DNA of 64,000 nt from Ascochyta rabiei. Lineage: Eukaryota; Ascomycota; Dothideomycetes; Pleosporales; Didymellaceae. Under the pieces are notes generated by a model. That model was given only the letters and a program-made list of their open reading frames with translations, did not search any database and had not been told where the DNA came from. The stretch is taken from contig NC_082420.1 in assembly GCF_004011695.2 (NCBI RefSeq), positions 930,001 through 994,000 of the forward strand, written 5' to 3'. Positions 36,598-49,660 of the stretch are shown piece after piece. Numbering within the stretch: position 1 is the stretch's first letter; each line of letters starts with the position of its first letter. A program made the translations under genes and the position numbers.

Positions 36598-39500
36598 ATA
36601 GTGTTCTTTAGGTCCTAAGAGCTTATATAAGTAGTAAGCAATAGGGTGCTATAGTCTATCCCTTTCTTATATAATACATGCGCCTAATATAAGATCTAAG
36701 GCGTTAGTTTCTATGCGCATTAGTTTACTAATATAAAATATAATTAATATAGAAGGTGTAATATAGGCTTACTTAAGTGCCTTAAACGCACTGTTCTGTT
36801 CTTGTCCTTACTTAAATAGTGTATCTTTCTGCGTAAGCTTTATTAGTAGGATTACAAACTTAGAGTAGTCCTTAATAAAGCGTTAGTTAAAGTTAATAAA
36901 TTCTAAGAATTCCTAGATCTGTTTAACTGTTTTTAGCGTCTGCTACGTCTTAACTACTTCTACCTTTATTAGACTAATCTTAACTCTATATTGTCCTACA
37001 ATATACCCTAAGAATTTAACTTCCTTCTTATAGTATTTACACTTCTTAGGTTTAAGTTATAGGTCTGCCTGCCTTAGGTATTCTAGCACTTCTGTAACGG
37101 GTTGTTTATGCTCTTTTAGTGTCTTTAAGTACACTAGGATATTGTTTAGGTACGCTACTACAGTTCTAATAAGGTGTGCTCTTAGGACGTTATTAATTAA
37201 CTCCTAGCACGTTGCTAGTGCGTTTATTAGACTAAATAATATAACTAGGTACTTATAAAGTCTATATTACGTCTTAAATACTATTTTCTATTTTTCTTCT
37301 TTCTTTATGCGTATAAGGTTGTACACGCCTTATAAGTCTAATACTATAAAGTACTAAGCTCCTACTAGCTAGTTCTGCAATTCTGTAATGTTTAGGAGTA
37401 GGTAGTTATTTTTAAAAGTAATTTTATTAAGCTTCCAAAAGTTAATATAAGGTTGCAGCTTACTATCCTTCTTAGGAACAAACATAATTAGGTACACTGT
37501 AGGTAATTCTAATCTTCTAATAAATCCCTTCTTAAGGCTCTCCTTAATATACTTGCAAAGCACTTTAAGTTTCTTTTCTAATAACTAATATAATAGCCTA
37601 AAAGTTATTGTCTTTCTTTCCTAGAGATTAATCTTATAATCTTAGGGTTTATACTTAAGTAGGGCTTTTACTATAAGCTCTTTTCTAAATATTTCTGTAT
37701 ACTGTCTGTACACGTTAGAGATAGCAGAAGGTACACTTCTCTCCTTCTTAACTCTTGCTTTGTAATCTATAGGGCGTTTAGCATCTGCAGAGTTAACTAC
37801 TCTATCTTAGCACGTCTTATGTGTTAAAGAGACATTATTAATCTCCTTTTTATGTACTAGCTACTGCGTGTGCTGCATAGGCGTAGATATATCAGTGCAT
37901 TATTTATATCCTTCTAATAAAACTCTTTTTTATGCCTAGTCTATCTTTAGGTTGTACTTTTATAACTAGAAAAGTTGTAATATAATGTTGTGTGTAGCCT
38001 TTATAAAGACATCTAGGTTTATTTCCTTATAGTGCCCCTGTACCTATAGGGGTGCTGCTATTACTTTAAGTATAATTAGCAGTTTATCTAGCATTAATTC
38101 TCTATTAGCTACTTAAAGTAAGGAAGGGTTCTTCTTATAATATAATATAAGTCTAGCTTACTATATTACTATTCTAGATATATAACTTACTTATACTCCT
38201 AAGTCTAAAAGTACTATTAAGGCTTCCCTATCTAGTTTAATAGGTAGCTTAATAGGGTAATTGTTCCTAATGCTATTAATAGATTAATCCCTAGGGCTTG
38301 TAGGCGCTAGCCTAAAAACGTCCCCTCTTTACTAAACCCTTTAAACTCCTTAGGACTGTAATACTTCTTATAATCTATATTAAGGCAGTTCTGCTAGTAT
38401 ATGTTATAGCAACTTCTATAAACTACTAGCTACATTTATATTATAGCCTATAGGTTATCTATTCTAGGAAAATGTACTTTCTAGTGTTTGTTAATAAGAT
38501 AAAGTTTACATAGGTTATTATAACACTAGTACTATTAACTGTAATAGAGGCTTTATTATGCTAGGAATTATCCTACACTAAGCTTCTTATTATAGTAGAT
38601 TATATTATTATCCTTAGTGTATACTATCTATATAAGGTTTCTATATTCTAGGTTTTAGTAGTCTAGGATATACTATAGTTATAGGCTAATTATTAGTAGT
38701 ACTTCTTTCTACTTCTGTATACGTTCTAGGCTAAGCTATATTTCTTACTTACACTAAAGCTAGTCTTTAGCTTCTTCCAGGTTATTCGTAAACTATTTAC
38801 TATTATTAATTTCTTTTCTAAACTAGTAAATAAGCTGTTAGAGTTCTAGTATTATTTCTGTAATTTTAGGTACTTCTATAGGACTAACAAGTTCTTAATA
38901 TATTTAGTAATAGGTTTCTTTATTATTACGCTTCTAGCGTTGTTAAGCTATGCATTCTTGTTTGCGTGTTAGTAAGGCGCTAATTTAATTAAACTCTTAC
39001 CCTTAGGTGTCTAGTAGGTTGTCTATCTTTTGCTGGTTGTTGTTAGAGTAGTACTCTGTCTCTTTGCCTGTCTGGGCGTTCTAGTAGGGTGTTGCTACAC
39101 AAATTAGAGGTACAATACAGTTATTATTATCCTCTAGACTAGACTCTAGGTCTTTTAGCAGTTATCCTATATTATTAGTAAGAAATTCCTATTTACTAGT
39201 ATCTATATTATTATAATAACAGGTAAGTATATTTAACTAGCAGTAAACCTTATTTATCTAGCAGTCCCTAGCAAGGTAGCCTAGTTTGCTACAGTTGTAG
39301 CAGTCCCTGCTGCCTCTGTGTTAGTTACCCCCCTTAGGCTTCTTGTTCTATTGCTTTAGTAGTCCCTTATTAAGGTTTAAGAGGTCTATTACTTTAGGTC
39401 TGTAGTATCTACTCTAAGTATTGCTATAGATGCAATAACTGGTATTTAGCTAATTACAGCCTCCTTTCTATCCTTAATTTAAGTTGTTGCGCTACTAGTT

Positions 39501-40195
39501 CCTTAGTAGCAGCCTGTTAGTAGCAATAATAGTAGTACAGGCTCTAGAGCTATCTTAAAGTTTTTACTAAAGTTTATAGAGTTATATATTAATATTAATA
39601 GCAGTATTAATAAGCTTATTAAGGGTTTCTGTGCTGGCGCTAGTGCATATAAGTTCTTCCTTAACCTTAGGCTTTAATCCTTATTAAAATATAGTAATTA
39701 GGGCAGTATTATCCTAGTTAGTGTTAGCAGCAAGCTGCTGAAACTCTGCAGCGTAGTTAGCAGCTAACTTGTCCTATCTAATCTTCTAAATGTTGCGTTA
39801 AGCAATATATAGTTTATTAGAGACTCTAAAAATTAGCTTAATCTTTTCTTTAAATAGGTTAAAGTCTTTTATCTATTTATTTATATTGTCTAGGGCCTTA
39901 CTAGCTTAGTACTGCTGTATAAAGGGCTTAATCTAGGTAAACACTTTGATATACATGTAGCTAGCTATAAGGACTACTTATTTAGCCTTAAGAACTTTCT
40001 TACCTTAGAAGGTAAAGAAGAGGTCCTACTATATAAGCTAGTTATTAAGCTTACTAGAATCTCTATAGTAAAGGTTAGGCTTATTAACGTTTATAGTGCT
40101 AGTAGTAATAGCTATATCTATGTTAATGTTGCTAGATATAGAGTTACTAGAGGTAGCACAGGATCTAATAGTACTTATCTTAGGGGTGTTTAAAA
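36598..40195 (-). mobile_element. Element B2: inverted copy of the A/B chromovirus, 3'-truncated
   Basis: Minus-strand readings match element B: zinc knuckle (RDCYNCSKL, about 39,280-39,305), protease region (about 38,190), and reverse transcriptase (37,369-37,563 stays open for 64 codons, with FVPKKDSKLQPYINF). It stops inside RNase H where H3's LTR begins; the rest of pol and the 3' LTR are missing. RIP-type stops throughout. Confidence 0.88.
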
Positions 40196-40710
40196 TGTTA
40201 AAGTTGTACTTTAGTTAGAGACTGTAAGTACTAATTCTATTAGTTCTTAGGGAAAAGTACTAGTAGATTAGTTAGGGTTATTAACTAAGCAAAGCTTGTA
40301 AAGATAGGGTGCACTAAATAGTACAGAGTAGACTGTCTAGTTTAAGCGGAGGTTAAGATTCTAAAGACAAACTTAATTAATAAGGTTAAACACAAACTAT
40401 AAGGGTTATATTCCTTCTTAACTATATACTTTAATAATATTAGTAGTAATATAGGCTAATTAGTGTTAAGGATCCTCTAATCGCACTAATCACTAATCAC
40501 ACTAATCACTAATTAAACTAATTACTAATTAAACTAATTACTAATTGTATAAATTATGCTAAGCCTAATTATATTACGTAATTCTTAGCTTCTTACTAAG
40601 TGTTAACGCTGTTATGTTTGCTTACGTTGAGCCTAATGACTTGTTGTACTTACTGTGCCCCATGCACTGTAATTAGCTTGCATCCTTCCTGTGTTCTGTG
40701 GATCGTAACA
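40196..40710 (-). repeat. 5' LTR of B2, internally expanded
   Basis: 515 bp against 484 bp in B; ends TGTTA/TAACA (read on minus, TGTTACGATCCACAGAACAC at the right edge). The extra length comes from reiteration of a CTAATCACTAATTA-like unit at about 40,475-40,550. Confidence 0.87.
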
Positions 40711-42115
40711 CTAGCATAGGCCTAGATTAGAGGAATTATCTGTTTACACAGCGCGCCAGCATAAATTATTTTAGATTAGGGGCTGTTAATAAACTTAAAG
40801 ACGTAGGAAACCTTTAACTACTATCTAAATTTAAGAAGAGTCTTAATGTTAGCCTATTATTCTTAGATAGATAGCTAAATAGAAAGGTAAATTTAGACTC
40901 TTAAACAGTACATACGTTGCTACTATACTCTATATTAAGATGATTAGGCCCTATAGAATTTAATTACAGAATTTATATATAATAATAGTATTTACGCATC
41001 TAAAAATATAACACCTTTTTAAGCCTGTTACAGTATAGATCTAAGGGGCACAGATTAGCCTACTTTAGCATAAAAAGGTAGAGAATCTCCCCTTATAAAG
41101 GAATTAGCTACTAGAGTTATTTCCTTATAGGCTACCTGTAAAGTAAATATAGAAAGGTTAAATAAGTATTAAAAGAAACAATTAGACAAGAAACAACTAC
41201 AAGCACCCTTTAAAGTAGGCAAAAAGGTACTAGTCTCTAGTAAAAACATTAGGACAGTACGCCTAAAAAAGAAGCTAGACTAGAAATACCTAGGACCTAG
41301 GACTATTATAGCCTAGATTAGACCTAGCGTATACAGAATAGACCTACTAGGAATAAAAGAGATCTACCTAGTATTCTACACGTTACTACTAGACCTATAT
41401 ATACTAAACAGTTAACTCTTAACTATATAAGAATAAAAATAAGAACCTATAGTTAAGAGGGAAGAGAAGGTGTAGGATATAGAGAAAGTCCTTAATAGAA
41501 GGTAACTAGCTAACAAACAGTAGGAGTACCTTATTAAGTAGGACAGATTCCCTAACTTAAAAAATTCCTAAGAAATTAGCACAAATTTTTCTAAAGAAGT
41601 GCTAAAATAATACTAGAAAATAATAAAGTAATTGCTTAGACTGCATAATAGGACGTTAAGGTTAAAGTCTAAAAAGGGGGGTACTAAAAAGGCTAAATAC
41701 CTTTACTTAATTATAATTTTTCCCTATAGGGGTTTTTTAATTAATAAGTGTTTAATAGTTTACGCTAAGGGAAAATATAACCCTACCTTACCCTAAGAAA
41801 TATAGACTAGCTAAAGCAGATATCTTTTAGCCTATTATAGCTATTTCTAATATAAGAAAATAAAGAAAGTTAGATACTATATTATATAGTAATAATTATA
41901 AGTAAATATAGGTAAATTAGTATAGAAGAACACCTTCTTAGTATTATTTAGACTATCTAAGAGTGTAATACACCTAATTGCTATATTAGCCTAAAACTAT
42001 CTACTAACTACAAACTTAGGTATTATAAATCTAAACCTTTTATTATAGAAAACATCTACTAACTAAGACTACTACTATAGGTATAAGTAGAAGCCTTATA
42101 ACTATAAGTCTTCTT

Positions 42116-42142
42116 AGCAGCAGCAGCAGCAGCAGCAGCAGT
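42116..42142 (+). repeat. AGC trinucleotide microsatellite in the H1 tail
   Basis: About nine AGC repeats. The same place in H2 (about 50,199-50,232) has a shorter, interrupted run. On the minus strand it reads as polyalanine (GCT). Confidence 0.8.
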
Positions 42143-42650
42143 AGCCTGCTTAGCAGCCTCCTGCTCCTCCTGCTCCTCCTACAGCTAACTAAGGGTCTTT
42201 CTAGTACCTGTAATCTGGTACTTTAACTATAAAAGAAGTTAGATATTATTAAAATAGGTTAAAACGTGCTATAATACCTTCTTATAGGGGGTAATAGGCG
42301 CGTCTAGATTAGTCTTACTACTACTCTCCTCTAACATCTTCTTTTACTTTATCTTAGCCTTAATAGCACTAGCCTAAGATTAATCTTACTTCTTAATATA
42401 GATACTAAATAAGGTTAACTAATATATATAAGTGTTGCTATTATAGTGTATAAGTAGGTCTTTTTATAGTAAATAGTTTCTATAAAGGTTAGATTATGCT
42501 ATAATAAGCTAAAAAGAGACGGAACGTACTCTTAAATTATACCTAGCAACAAGCTAGCCTAGTTAATAATAGACTTGCCTAATATAGTCTTCTTATTAAT
42601 AGATATAGGTATAGTAGTAGCAGGTATTATAGGTATAGTCTTAATGCTAG

Positions 42651-42822
42651 TGTTAAGGCCACAGCTCTGCCCACTGTGCTAAGCATGCCAAAAAGGTAAA
42701 AATGCTCACTTTGATAGTGAGACAGCGGCCAGAACAGTACTTATTTGCCCTAAGGCTTCCTACAGGTTAGAGGTGGACGCATCCACATGCCTAAGGCCGA
42801 GAGTAAGGCTAAGAGCCTAACA
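42651..42822 (+). repeat. Solo LTR of the TRIM family
   Basis: 172 bp, TGTTAAGGC...GCCTAACA, flanked by GCTAG on both sides (42,646-42,650 and 42,823-42,827). H3 and H2 have the uninterrupted site. Probably produced by LTR-LTR recombination. Confidence 0.9.
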
Positions 42823-43080
42823 GCTAGCTATATTAATAATAGCAGTATAAGTAGTAGTAACTATATAATAACTAGAGTAAAGGCGCGCTATATTGCTAGA
42901 AAGCCTTAAAGAGCTATTAGCGTACTTATTAGGGCCCTAAATATATTAAAAGATACTAAAATAAGCTAAAAGGAGACAAAATATATACTAACAGGCAATT
43001 CTTATTACTATTATAACAGTCTCTGTAGTAGTAGGCCTAGGCGTCCCTATAGCGCAGGCTACCCTATAAAGCTAGGTTAG

Positions 43081-43707
43081 TGTTAAGGCCACAGCTCTGC
43101 CCACTGTGCTAAGCATGCCTTAAAAAGGTAACAATGCTCACTTTGATAGTGAGACAGCGGCTAGAACAGTACTTATTGCCATAAGGCTTGCTATTACAGG
43201 TTAGAGGTGGACGCATCCACATGCCTGAGGCTGAGAGTAAGGCTAAGAGCCTAACAATATCTCCCCTCTTAACAAGGGCCTAACCCAGGCCAAGCACCTC
43301 TAGTTACAGGTTCTGACGTGCTACTACACTTAGAAGGATCTCTCTTATCCTAAGTACTGGACCTTCTAGCAGCTACGGCACTAGCCCACGTAGGGCTGTG
43401 CCTCGGCTCACCCACAGATGAGCCGGCTTGGCTAAGACTGGACCCGTGTGGGGTTAACCATCTGCTAGGTGGACTAGGTCTGCCAGCATAATTCAAACCT
43501 ATGCACGCTACAGCCATTAAAGTAAGCATAATGTTAAGGCTACAGCTCTGCCTACTGTGCCAAGCATGCCTTAAAAAGGTAACAATGCTTACTTTAATAG
43601 TAAGACAGTGGCTAGAACAGTACTTATTGCTATAAGGCTTGCCATTACAGGTTAGAGGTGGACGCATCCACATGCCTAAGGCTGAGAGTAAGGCTAAGAG
43701 CCTAACA
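43081..43707 (+). mobile_element. TRIM: miniature LTR retrotransposon, complete
   Basis: Two 176-bp LTRs (43,081-43,256 and 43,532-43,707) flank a 275-bp internal segment; the 5-bp duplication is GTTAG (43,076-43,080 and 43,708-43,712). H3 has the empty site near 35,730. The internal part is GC-richer than its surroundings and shows no retroelement domain, so it must depend on proteins of another element. The 3' LTR carries extra C-to-T and G-to-A changes. A 107-codon minus-strand frame across it is not credible as a gene. Confidence 0.9.
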
Positions 43708-44375
43708 GTTAGTAGAAAAACAATATTCCCTATTAATATTACTATTAGTAATATAGTAGAGACAGAGCATACAGTACTACTTAGCAGTCCTACAATTTTT
43801 AGAAATGTTAATTCTGTAGTAAGCAGGTATAGACATAATAGCTATAGCAAATAGTAGTTAGTAACAGTTAGTAACAGTTAGTAGTAGGCAGTAGTAGTTA
43901 GGGATAGTCTAAAGAGGTTACTAGGGTGTATTATGTAGTGCTATCTGCTAAAACATGTTAAAACATGCTAAAAAGACCTAGAAAATCCCTTAGCTATCCT
44001 TATAAAAGTGCTAGATAGAATAGGTTAGTACTTACTAAAATAAAGTAGGATATAGTAGTAACTAATAAAACTAAGGGTATAGATAGCTTATATGCTGCTA
44101 GCCTTCTAGTTAGAGCTTTAGCTGCGCAAACAGCTACCTAGACCCTAGAGGTAAAGTAAGAGGCAAGAGAGGATTTCTGTTTAACTTTTACTAGGTAAAG
44201 GTAGAATTAGTATTAAGCCCTATCTAATCTTATAAGGTGTTATAAATGCCTAAACCTAGTTAGAATTAGCTATAACAGGACAGACAGAGTAAACATATCT
44301 AAATCTAGGCTAAAATAATACAGTATTACTAATTATACTATTATTTAAGCTAAATAATCTAAAGAAGGGAGGCAT

Positions 44376-44567
44376 TATTAGGCGCTGGGCTTAGGGGTAC
44401 CTCTGCTAGTCTTAGCGAGCTACTATAGGACTAGTTAGCCCAGACTATATAAAGGTGTTAGAGATTATTACTAATACTCTAGCAATTAGTCTTGTTACTA
44501 TATACTACGTACCTTAATACACCTACTATCCTCTTTAACCCTATCCTCCCTTGTAATTGCTTTGTAC
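44376..44567 (+). repeat. 3' LTR of H1, interrupted by H2
   Basis: 192 bp of a 202-bp LTR; the last 10 bp (ACTCTTTACA) are at 51,864-51,873, after H2 and its target duplicate. Confidence 0.9.
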
Positions 44568-44769
44568 TGTTAGGCGCTGGGCCTAGGGGTACCTCTAGCA
44601 GTCTTAGCGAGCTACTATAGGGCTAGCCAGCCCAGACTATATAAAGGTGTTAGAGGTTATTACTAATACTCTAGTAATTAGTCTTGTTACTACACACTAT
44701 GTACCTTAATACACTTGCTATTCTTTTTAACCCTATCCTTCTTTATAATTGCTTTGTACACTCTTTATA
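44568..44769 (+). repeat. 5' LTR of H2
   Basis: 202 bp, TGTTAGGCGCTGGGCCTAGG...CTCTTTATA. It directly abuts the truncated LTR of H1, making a back-to-back LTR pair. Confidence 0.92.
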
Positions 44770-45079
44770 TTCTAATTACTCTTATATTATAATTAAAGAT
44801 AGACCTAAGCTACTATAAGTCTTAAACTAAATTATCTAGGCTTACTGTCTTTAGAGAGGGACTAAGACAACCTACCTGTAGGAGAGCTAGTAGAGCGTGA
44901 GGTAACACCTCCCTCTGCAGATAAGGAGATACCTTAACAGACACTAAGTATCTATAGTGCCTTAAGAGGATCTGTAGGTCCTCTAGGCAGTATACCTTAC
45001 CCTAGAATTTGCATCTATAGGGCAGCTTTAGCTAGAGAAGGCCAGAATAGCCTAGAAGTAGGTAATTAATAATAGGAGT

Positions 45080-46110
45080 TAGAAAACTTGCGCAAATAGT
45101 TGTAAGAGATAAAAGACTGTAAGGAACTTTCTTCTCTTTATAAACTTAGACGCAAATATAATAAAGGAGATCTAGTAATAATCTTATCCTTCTAAAAAGT
45201 ACTAGAGGGAGTAGAGAAACTATAATCTTCCTTATTTATAAACTTTCTATAACCTAAACCCCTCTAGAAGTATATAAAGTATAACTACGCTAAATATAAC
45301 TATTAGGAGAGAGATTGTAAGGGATACTTCCTCTAATCCCTAGTTAATTTCCTTACAGAGGAATAAAAGATTAACTTTAGTGTAAGGTACCTCTTAGAAA
45401 ACCTAAAGACGTTGTAGCAGGCATACTGCACAACTAACTACTGTAATTAGCTAACCTAGGAACTAACGTAGTAAGAGCTAAAAAGAATTATGCTAGATAC
45501 TCTAGAAACGCTAGCTAAACGCAAGCAAGCAGCGTATAAATCCTTAAAGCAATATAAGAAGCAGAAATCTTAGTCTCCTATAGATCTGTTAGATTTCATG
45601 CGTCTACTATAGGAAGAACTAGGTAACTTACATATACTAGAGCTTTAAGTCCTAGAATTTATTGCTATACTACTCCCTAGCATATAAAAGGACTTATTCC
45701 TTATCCCCTATAATTAAAGGGACACAATCCTAAAGGTAGAGGAATAAGCTAACATTATTAACTAGGGACTAGGTCAGCATAGCTAATAGCTACCTAAGAA
45801 GACTCTGGCTAAGGGTAAGACAACTAACAAAGGACTACAGAAGCGCTAATTTAGTAACTCTAGGTTAGAAGGGAATATAAAAACCCTAAAAAAGTTATTT
45901 AAGTCTAAGAAGTTCTGTAAGGAGCTAGTAAAAGGCAAAAAGGGCTAAGATAGGCTACACAAGACCTAAAACACATACCTTAAGTGCAGAGAAACTAGTT
46001 ACTACTGCCCTAACTGCCTAAAGCTAAAGTTAAACTAGAAAGACCCTGCTCTAGATAAGTTAGGAAAAGACAAGGGACCTAAGAGCTAATCTCCTCTCTT
46101 ATAGCCTATA
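45080..46110 (+). pseudogene. gag remnant of H2
   Basis: Read through TAG/TAA stops: a Lys-rich capsid-like region (LETLAKRKQAAYKSLKQYKK near 45,505-45,565; LLDFMRLL), then a degenerate zinc-knuckle CRETSYYCPNCLK (about 45,983-46,023). Limits are approximate. Confidence 0.7.
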
Positions 46111-46115
46111 TTAAA

Positions 46116-49100
46116 TTGTCTAAGAAGAAGAAGGAGAATATTTCTCTTTATAAGGTAGTGTACCTAGAATATATATACCTACTTAGAGTTAAAGCATCTA
46201 TAGGTAATGTAGAGAACGTGGAAGCCTTAATAGATAGAAGGTTACAACTAAATTTAATTTCAGTTCTCCTAGTAAAGGAGCGGGATCTAGAGGTTATACT
46301 ATTAAACAAAATAGTAGCTAAAGGTGTAGGTAGAGCAGAATTGCCTATCTACAGAGTAACTACAGCAGAAGTATCTATTGTTAACTCCTGTAGAAGACAG
46401 GAGGTTTAACAGATACCTTTTATAGTTACAGACCTACAAAGGTATAAGATATACCTTAGATTACCCTAGATTAACTAGATAAACCCTAAGCTAAGCTATT
46501 TAAGCTAGCGTATGCTCTTCTAAAGGAAGAAGTATAGAGACTCTCCTAAACTAGAGAAAATAGCGTTAGAAGATACTAAAGAGTTTAAACGCACTATAAG
46601 AAGTCCCTTAGTAGACATTTATGTGTGTATAGTTAACTTAGTAGGTACACATAACCTAATATCTGCTAAAAAGGGCCTAATTCTAGAAGTGTATTGTAAA
46701 TATGCGTACTTAGGATTAGAGGATAATGCTTAGGTCCTACTAGAGCATAGAGAGTATAACCTAGCAATTAATATTGCAGAAGGAGCTACTTCCCCCTACT
46801 AACTGTTATACAGACTATCTGCAACAGAATTAAAGATACTTAGGAAGTATCTAGCAGAATATCTACAACGTGGCTAGATACAACACTTAAGGTTACTAGC
46901 TAGGGTGCCTATTCTCTTTTTAAAGAAGAAAGACAGTAACCTACAACTATATATAGACTATAGAGGTCTAAATAAGATAACAGTTAAAAACTACTATCTA
47001 TTACTACTAATTACAGAGTTACTAGAACAACTAGCGTAAGCTAAGTTCTATACTAAACTAGATGTATATAAGGCATATTACTACATCTAAATTAAGAAAG
47101 GGAATAAGTAGAAGACTGCGTTTTAAACTAGGTATAGACATTTTAAGTACATAGTAATACTATTTAGACTTATAAATGCTTCTACCTAATTTTAGGCCTA
47201 TATAAACAAGGTACTAATAGGATTAGTTAACGTAACTTATATTATGTATCTAGACAACATATTAGTATACTCTAAGACAGAGGAAGACTATATTAGACAT
47301 ATTAAGAACGTCTTAGAGAGGCTTTGCAAAGTAAACCTCTATATACGCTTAGATAAGTGTAAATAGCACTATTAATGTATAGAGTACCTTAGGTATATAG
47401 TCTTGCCTAAAAAGGTAAGCATTAACCTAGACAGGGTTAAAATAATCTAAGAATAGCTAATCCTGCGCACAGTTTATAATATCTAAGTATTTATAGGCTT
47501 TATAAACTACTATTAGAGATTTATTACAGGGTTTTCTAAATTAGCCTTACTATTAACCTAATTAACCTAGAAAGGGCTAAATTTGGCTAAATCTAGTTAA
47601 GCAATAAGGAAGGAGGAGAGTTAGCCTCTTAAGCTAAGCAAAGAATCTCTATAAGCTTTCTAGAATATAAAGGACTTATTTATTAACGTACCTATCTTAG
47701 TTTATTTTGTACCTAGGAGACAGACTAGGATTAAAGTAGATACCTCTAGAGGCGCTATCTTAGGATTCCTTGGTTAACTAGTTCCTAGGGAGGGGAAGCT
47801 GGCCTAATAAAGGCCTGTAGACTTCTATTTAAAGAAGTTAATCTAAGCAGAGTATAACTATAATACTTATAACTAGGAACTTCTTATAATTATCTAGAGC
47901 CTATAGTATTATCAAAGATACTTAGACAGTACCTTCTTTAAGATCTTAACAGATTACTAAAACCTAAAATAGTTTATAGAGACAAAGGTTCTTAGCTATT
48001 AGCAAGTAAGGGCATACTTAGTACTATCTAAGTTTAACTTTATAATTACTTATTACCTAGGGTCTATAAACCCTATAGATAGACCCTTACAGCATCCTAA
48101 TTATATAAGAGAGGCGTAAGACCCCTTATATTAGTATATTAAGGCTTTTATATAACTACTTTAGGAGATCCTAACTAGAAAGGACCCTAATGCTTCTCTA
48201 GTAGCAGCTATAACCCTTTGTTTGTCTGTAAAAGGAAGAAAGGACATAAGGGATCTTAAAAGAGAAGAATTAAGAGAGAACAGTTAGACAGAGCTAACAA
48301 CGGACTTAGAAAACACAGACAAACTCTCTAGTACTAAAAAAGAGTTAAGTAATATTAAAATAGGATAAAATAACCTAGAAAAAGACAATATAGCGAAGGA
48401 GAGGCGTATCTTACTTATAAGGCTAAGAGATAAAGTGTAAGTTATTAAAGAACGTTATAATAACCTAATGTTAGGACGCTTTAGAGCACAAAGGACCTTA
48501 GAGAAGATTTAGCGCAGATACACCTAGAAGGGTATTAATAGGGATGTATCTAACTACTGCTATAACTGCTTAGTATGTAGGAGATTAACTACTGCCTAAC
48601 ATAAACTGTATAGGTTATTATAACCTTTACTAGTACTAAGCTAACTATAGAAGGACGTAATAATAGATTTTATTACAGAATTACTCTCTAGTAAGGTGGC
48701 TAGGCTGGTGTATAACTCTATACTAGTAGTCTGTAAATTAACTAAAATATCACACTATATACTAGCTAGGGCTAATTAGGATAGAAAAGATCTAGCACAC
48801 ACCTAGATTAGAGAAATTATCTGCTTACACAGCGCGCTAGCACAAATTATCTTAGATTAAGGGCTGCTAATAAACTTAAAGACGTAGGAAACCTTTAACT
48901 ACTATTTAAACTTAAGACAAGTCTTAATGTTAGCCTATTATCCCTAGACAGATAGCTAAACAGAAAGGCAAAATTAGACTCTTAAACAGTACTTACGTTG
49001 CTATTATACTCTAGAATAAGACAATTAGGCCCTATAGATTTTAATTGTAGAATTTACATATAATAATAGTATTTACGCATCTATAAATATAACACCTTTT

Positions 49101-49660
49101 TAAGCCTGTTATAGTATAGATCTAAGGAGCACAGATTAGCCTACTTTAGCATTAAAAGGCAGAGAATCTCCCCTTATAAAGGAATTAGCTGCTAGAGTTA
49201 TTACCTTACAGGCTACCTGTAAAGTAAACATAGAAAAGTTAAATAAGTATTAAAAGAAACACTTAGATAAGAAACAACTACTAGCACCCTTTAAAGTAGG
49301 CAACAAAGCACTAGTCTCTAGTAAGAACATTAGGATAGTACGCCTAAAAAAGAAGCTAGACTAGAAATACCTAGGACCTAGGACTATTACAGCCTAGATT
49401 AGCCCCAGCGCATACAGAGTAGACCTACTAGAAATAAAAGGGATCTACCTAGTATTCTATACGTTACTGCTAGACCTATATATACTAAGAAGCTAACTCC
49501 TAATTATATAGGAATAAATACAAGAACCTATAGTTAAAGGGGAAAAGAAGGTATAAGATATAGAAAAAGTCCTTAACAGAAGGCAACTAGATAACAGACA
49601 GTAGGAATACCTTATTAAGTAGGACAGATTCCCTAAATTAGAAAACTCTTAGGAAATTAG
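46116..49660 (+). pseudogene. pol remnant of H2 (PR-RT-RH-IN-chromodomain)
   Basis: An open stretch at 46,116-46,409 holds the protease site, now ALIDRRLQLNLIS where ALIDSGxxxNLIS is usual. Reverse transcriptase: about 46,820-47,430 (FLKKKDSNLQLYIDYRGLNK; YLDNILVYSK near 47,247-47,276). RNase H: about 47,690-47,960. Integrase: about 48,480-49,160 (CYNCLVCRRL finger, DFITELLS, PxTD block). Chromodomain-like end: about 49,549-49,640 (IEKVLNRRQL, EYLIKxDRFP). Premature stops make it inactive. Confidence 0.85.

Larger units (their letters stand above)
40711..44375 (+). mobile_element. Element H1: family-H Gypsy element, 5' part missing
   Basis: Starts inside integrase, where B2's LTR ends, and aligns with H2 from about 48,795. 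It holds the end of integrase, a linker, a chromodomain-like block (about 41,470-41,560), and the post-pol tail. The tail contains a solo TRIM LTR (42,651-42,822) and a complete TRIM (43,081-43,707). Its 3' LTR begins at 44,376. Confidence 0.87.

Noticed and set aside
43350..43673. 107-codon minus-strand frame
   Set aside because: It spans the TRIM internal part and LTR, with no domain; open by composition.
44376..44769. Back-to-back LTRs taken as a tandem repeat or an assembly duplication
   Set aside because: The 10 missing bases of the first LTR and the TGTAC duplicate at 51,859-51,873 prove a nested insertion.
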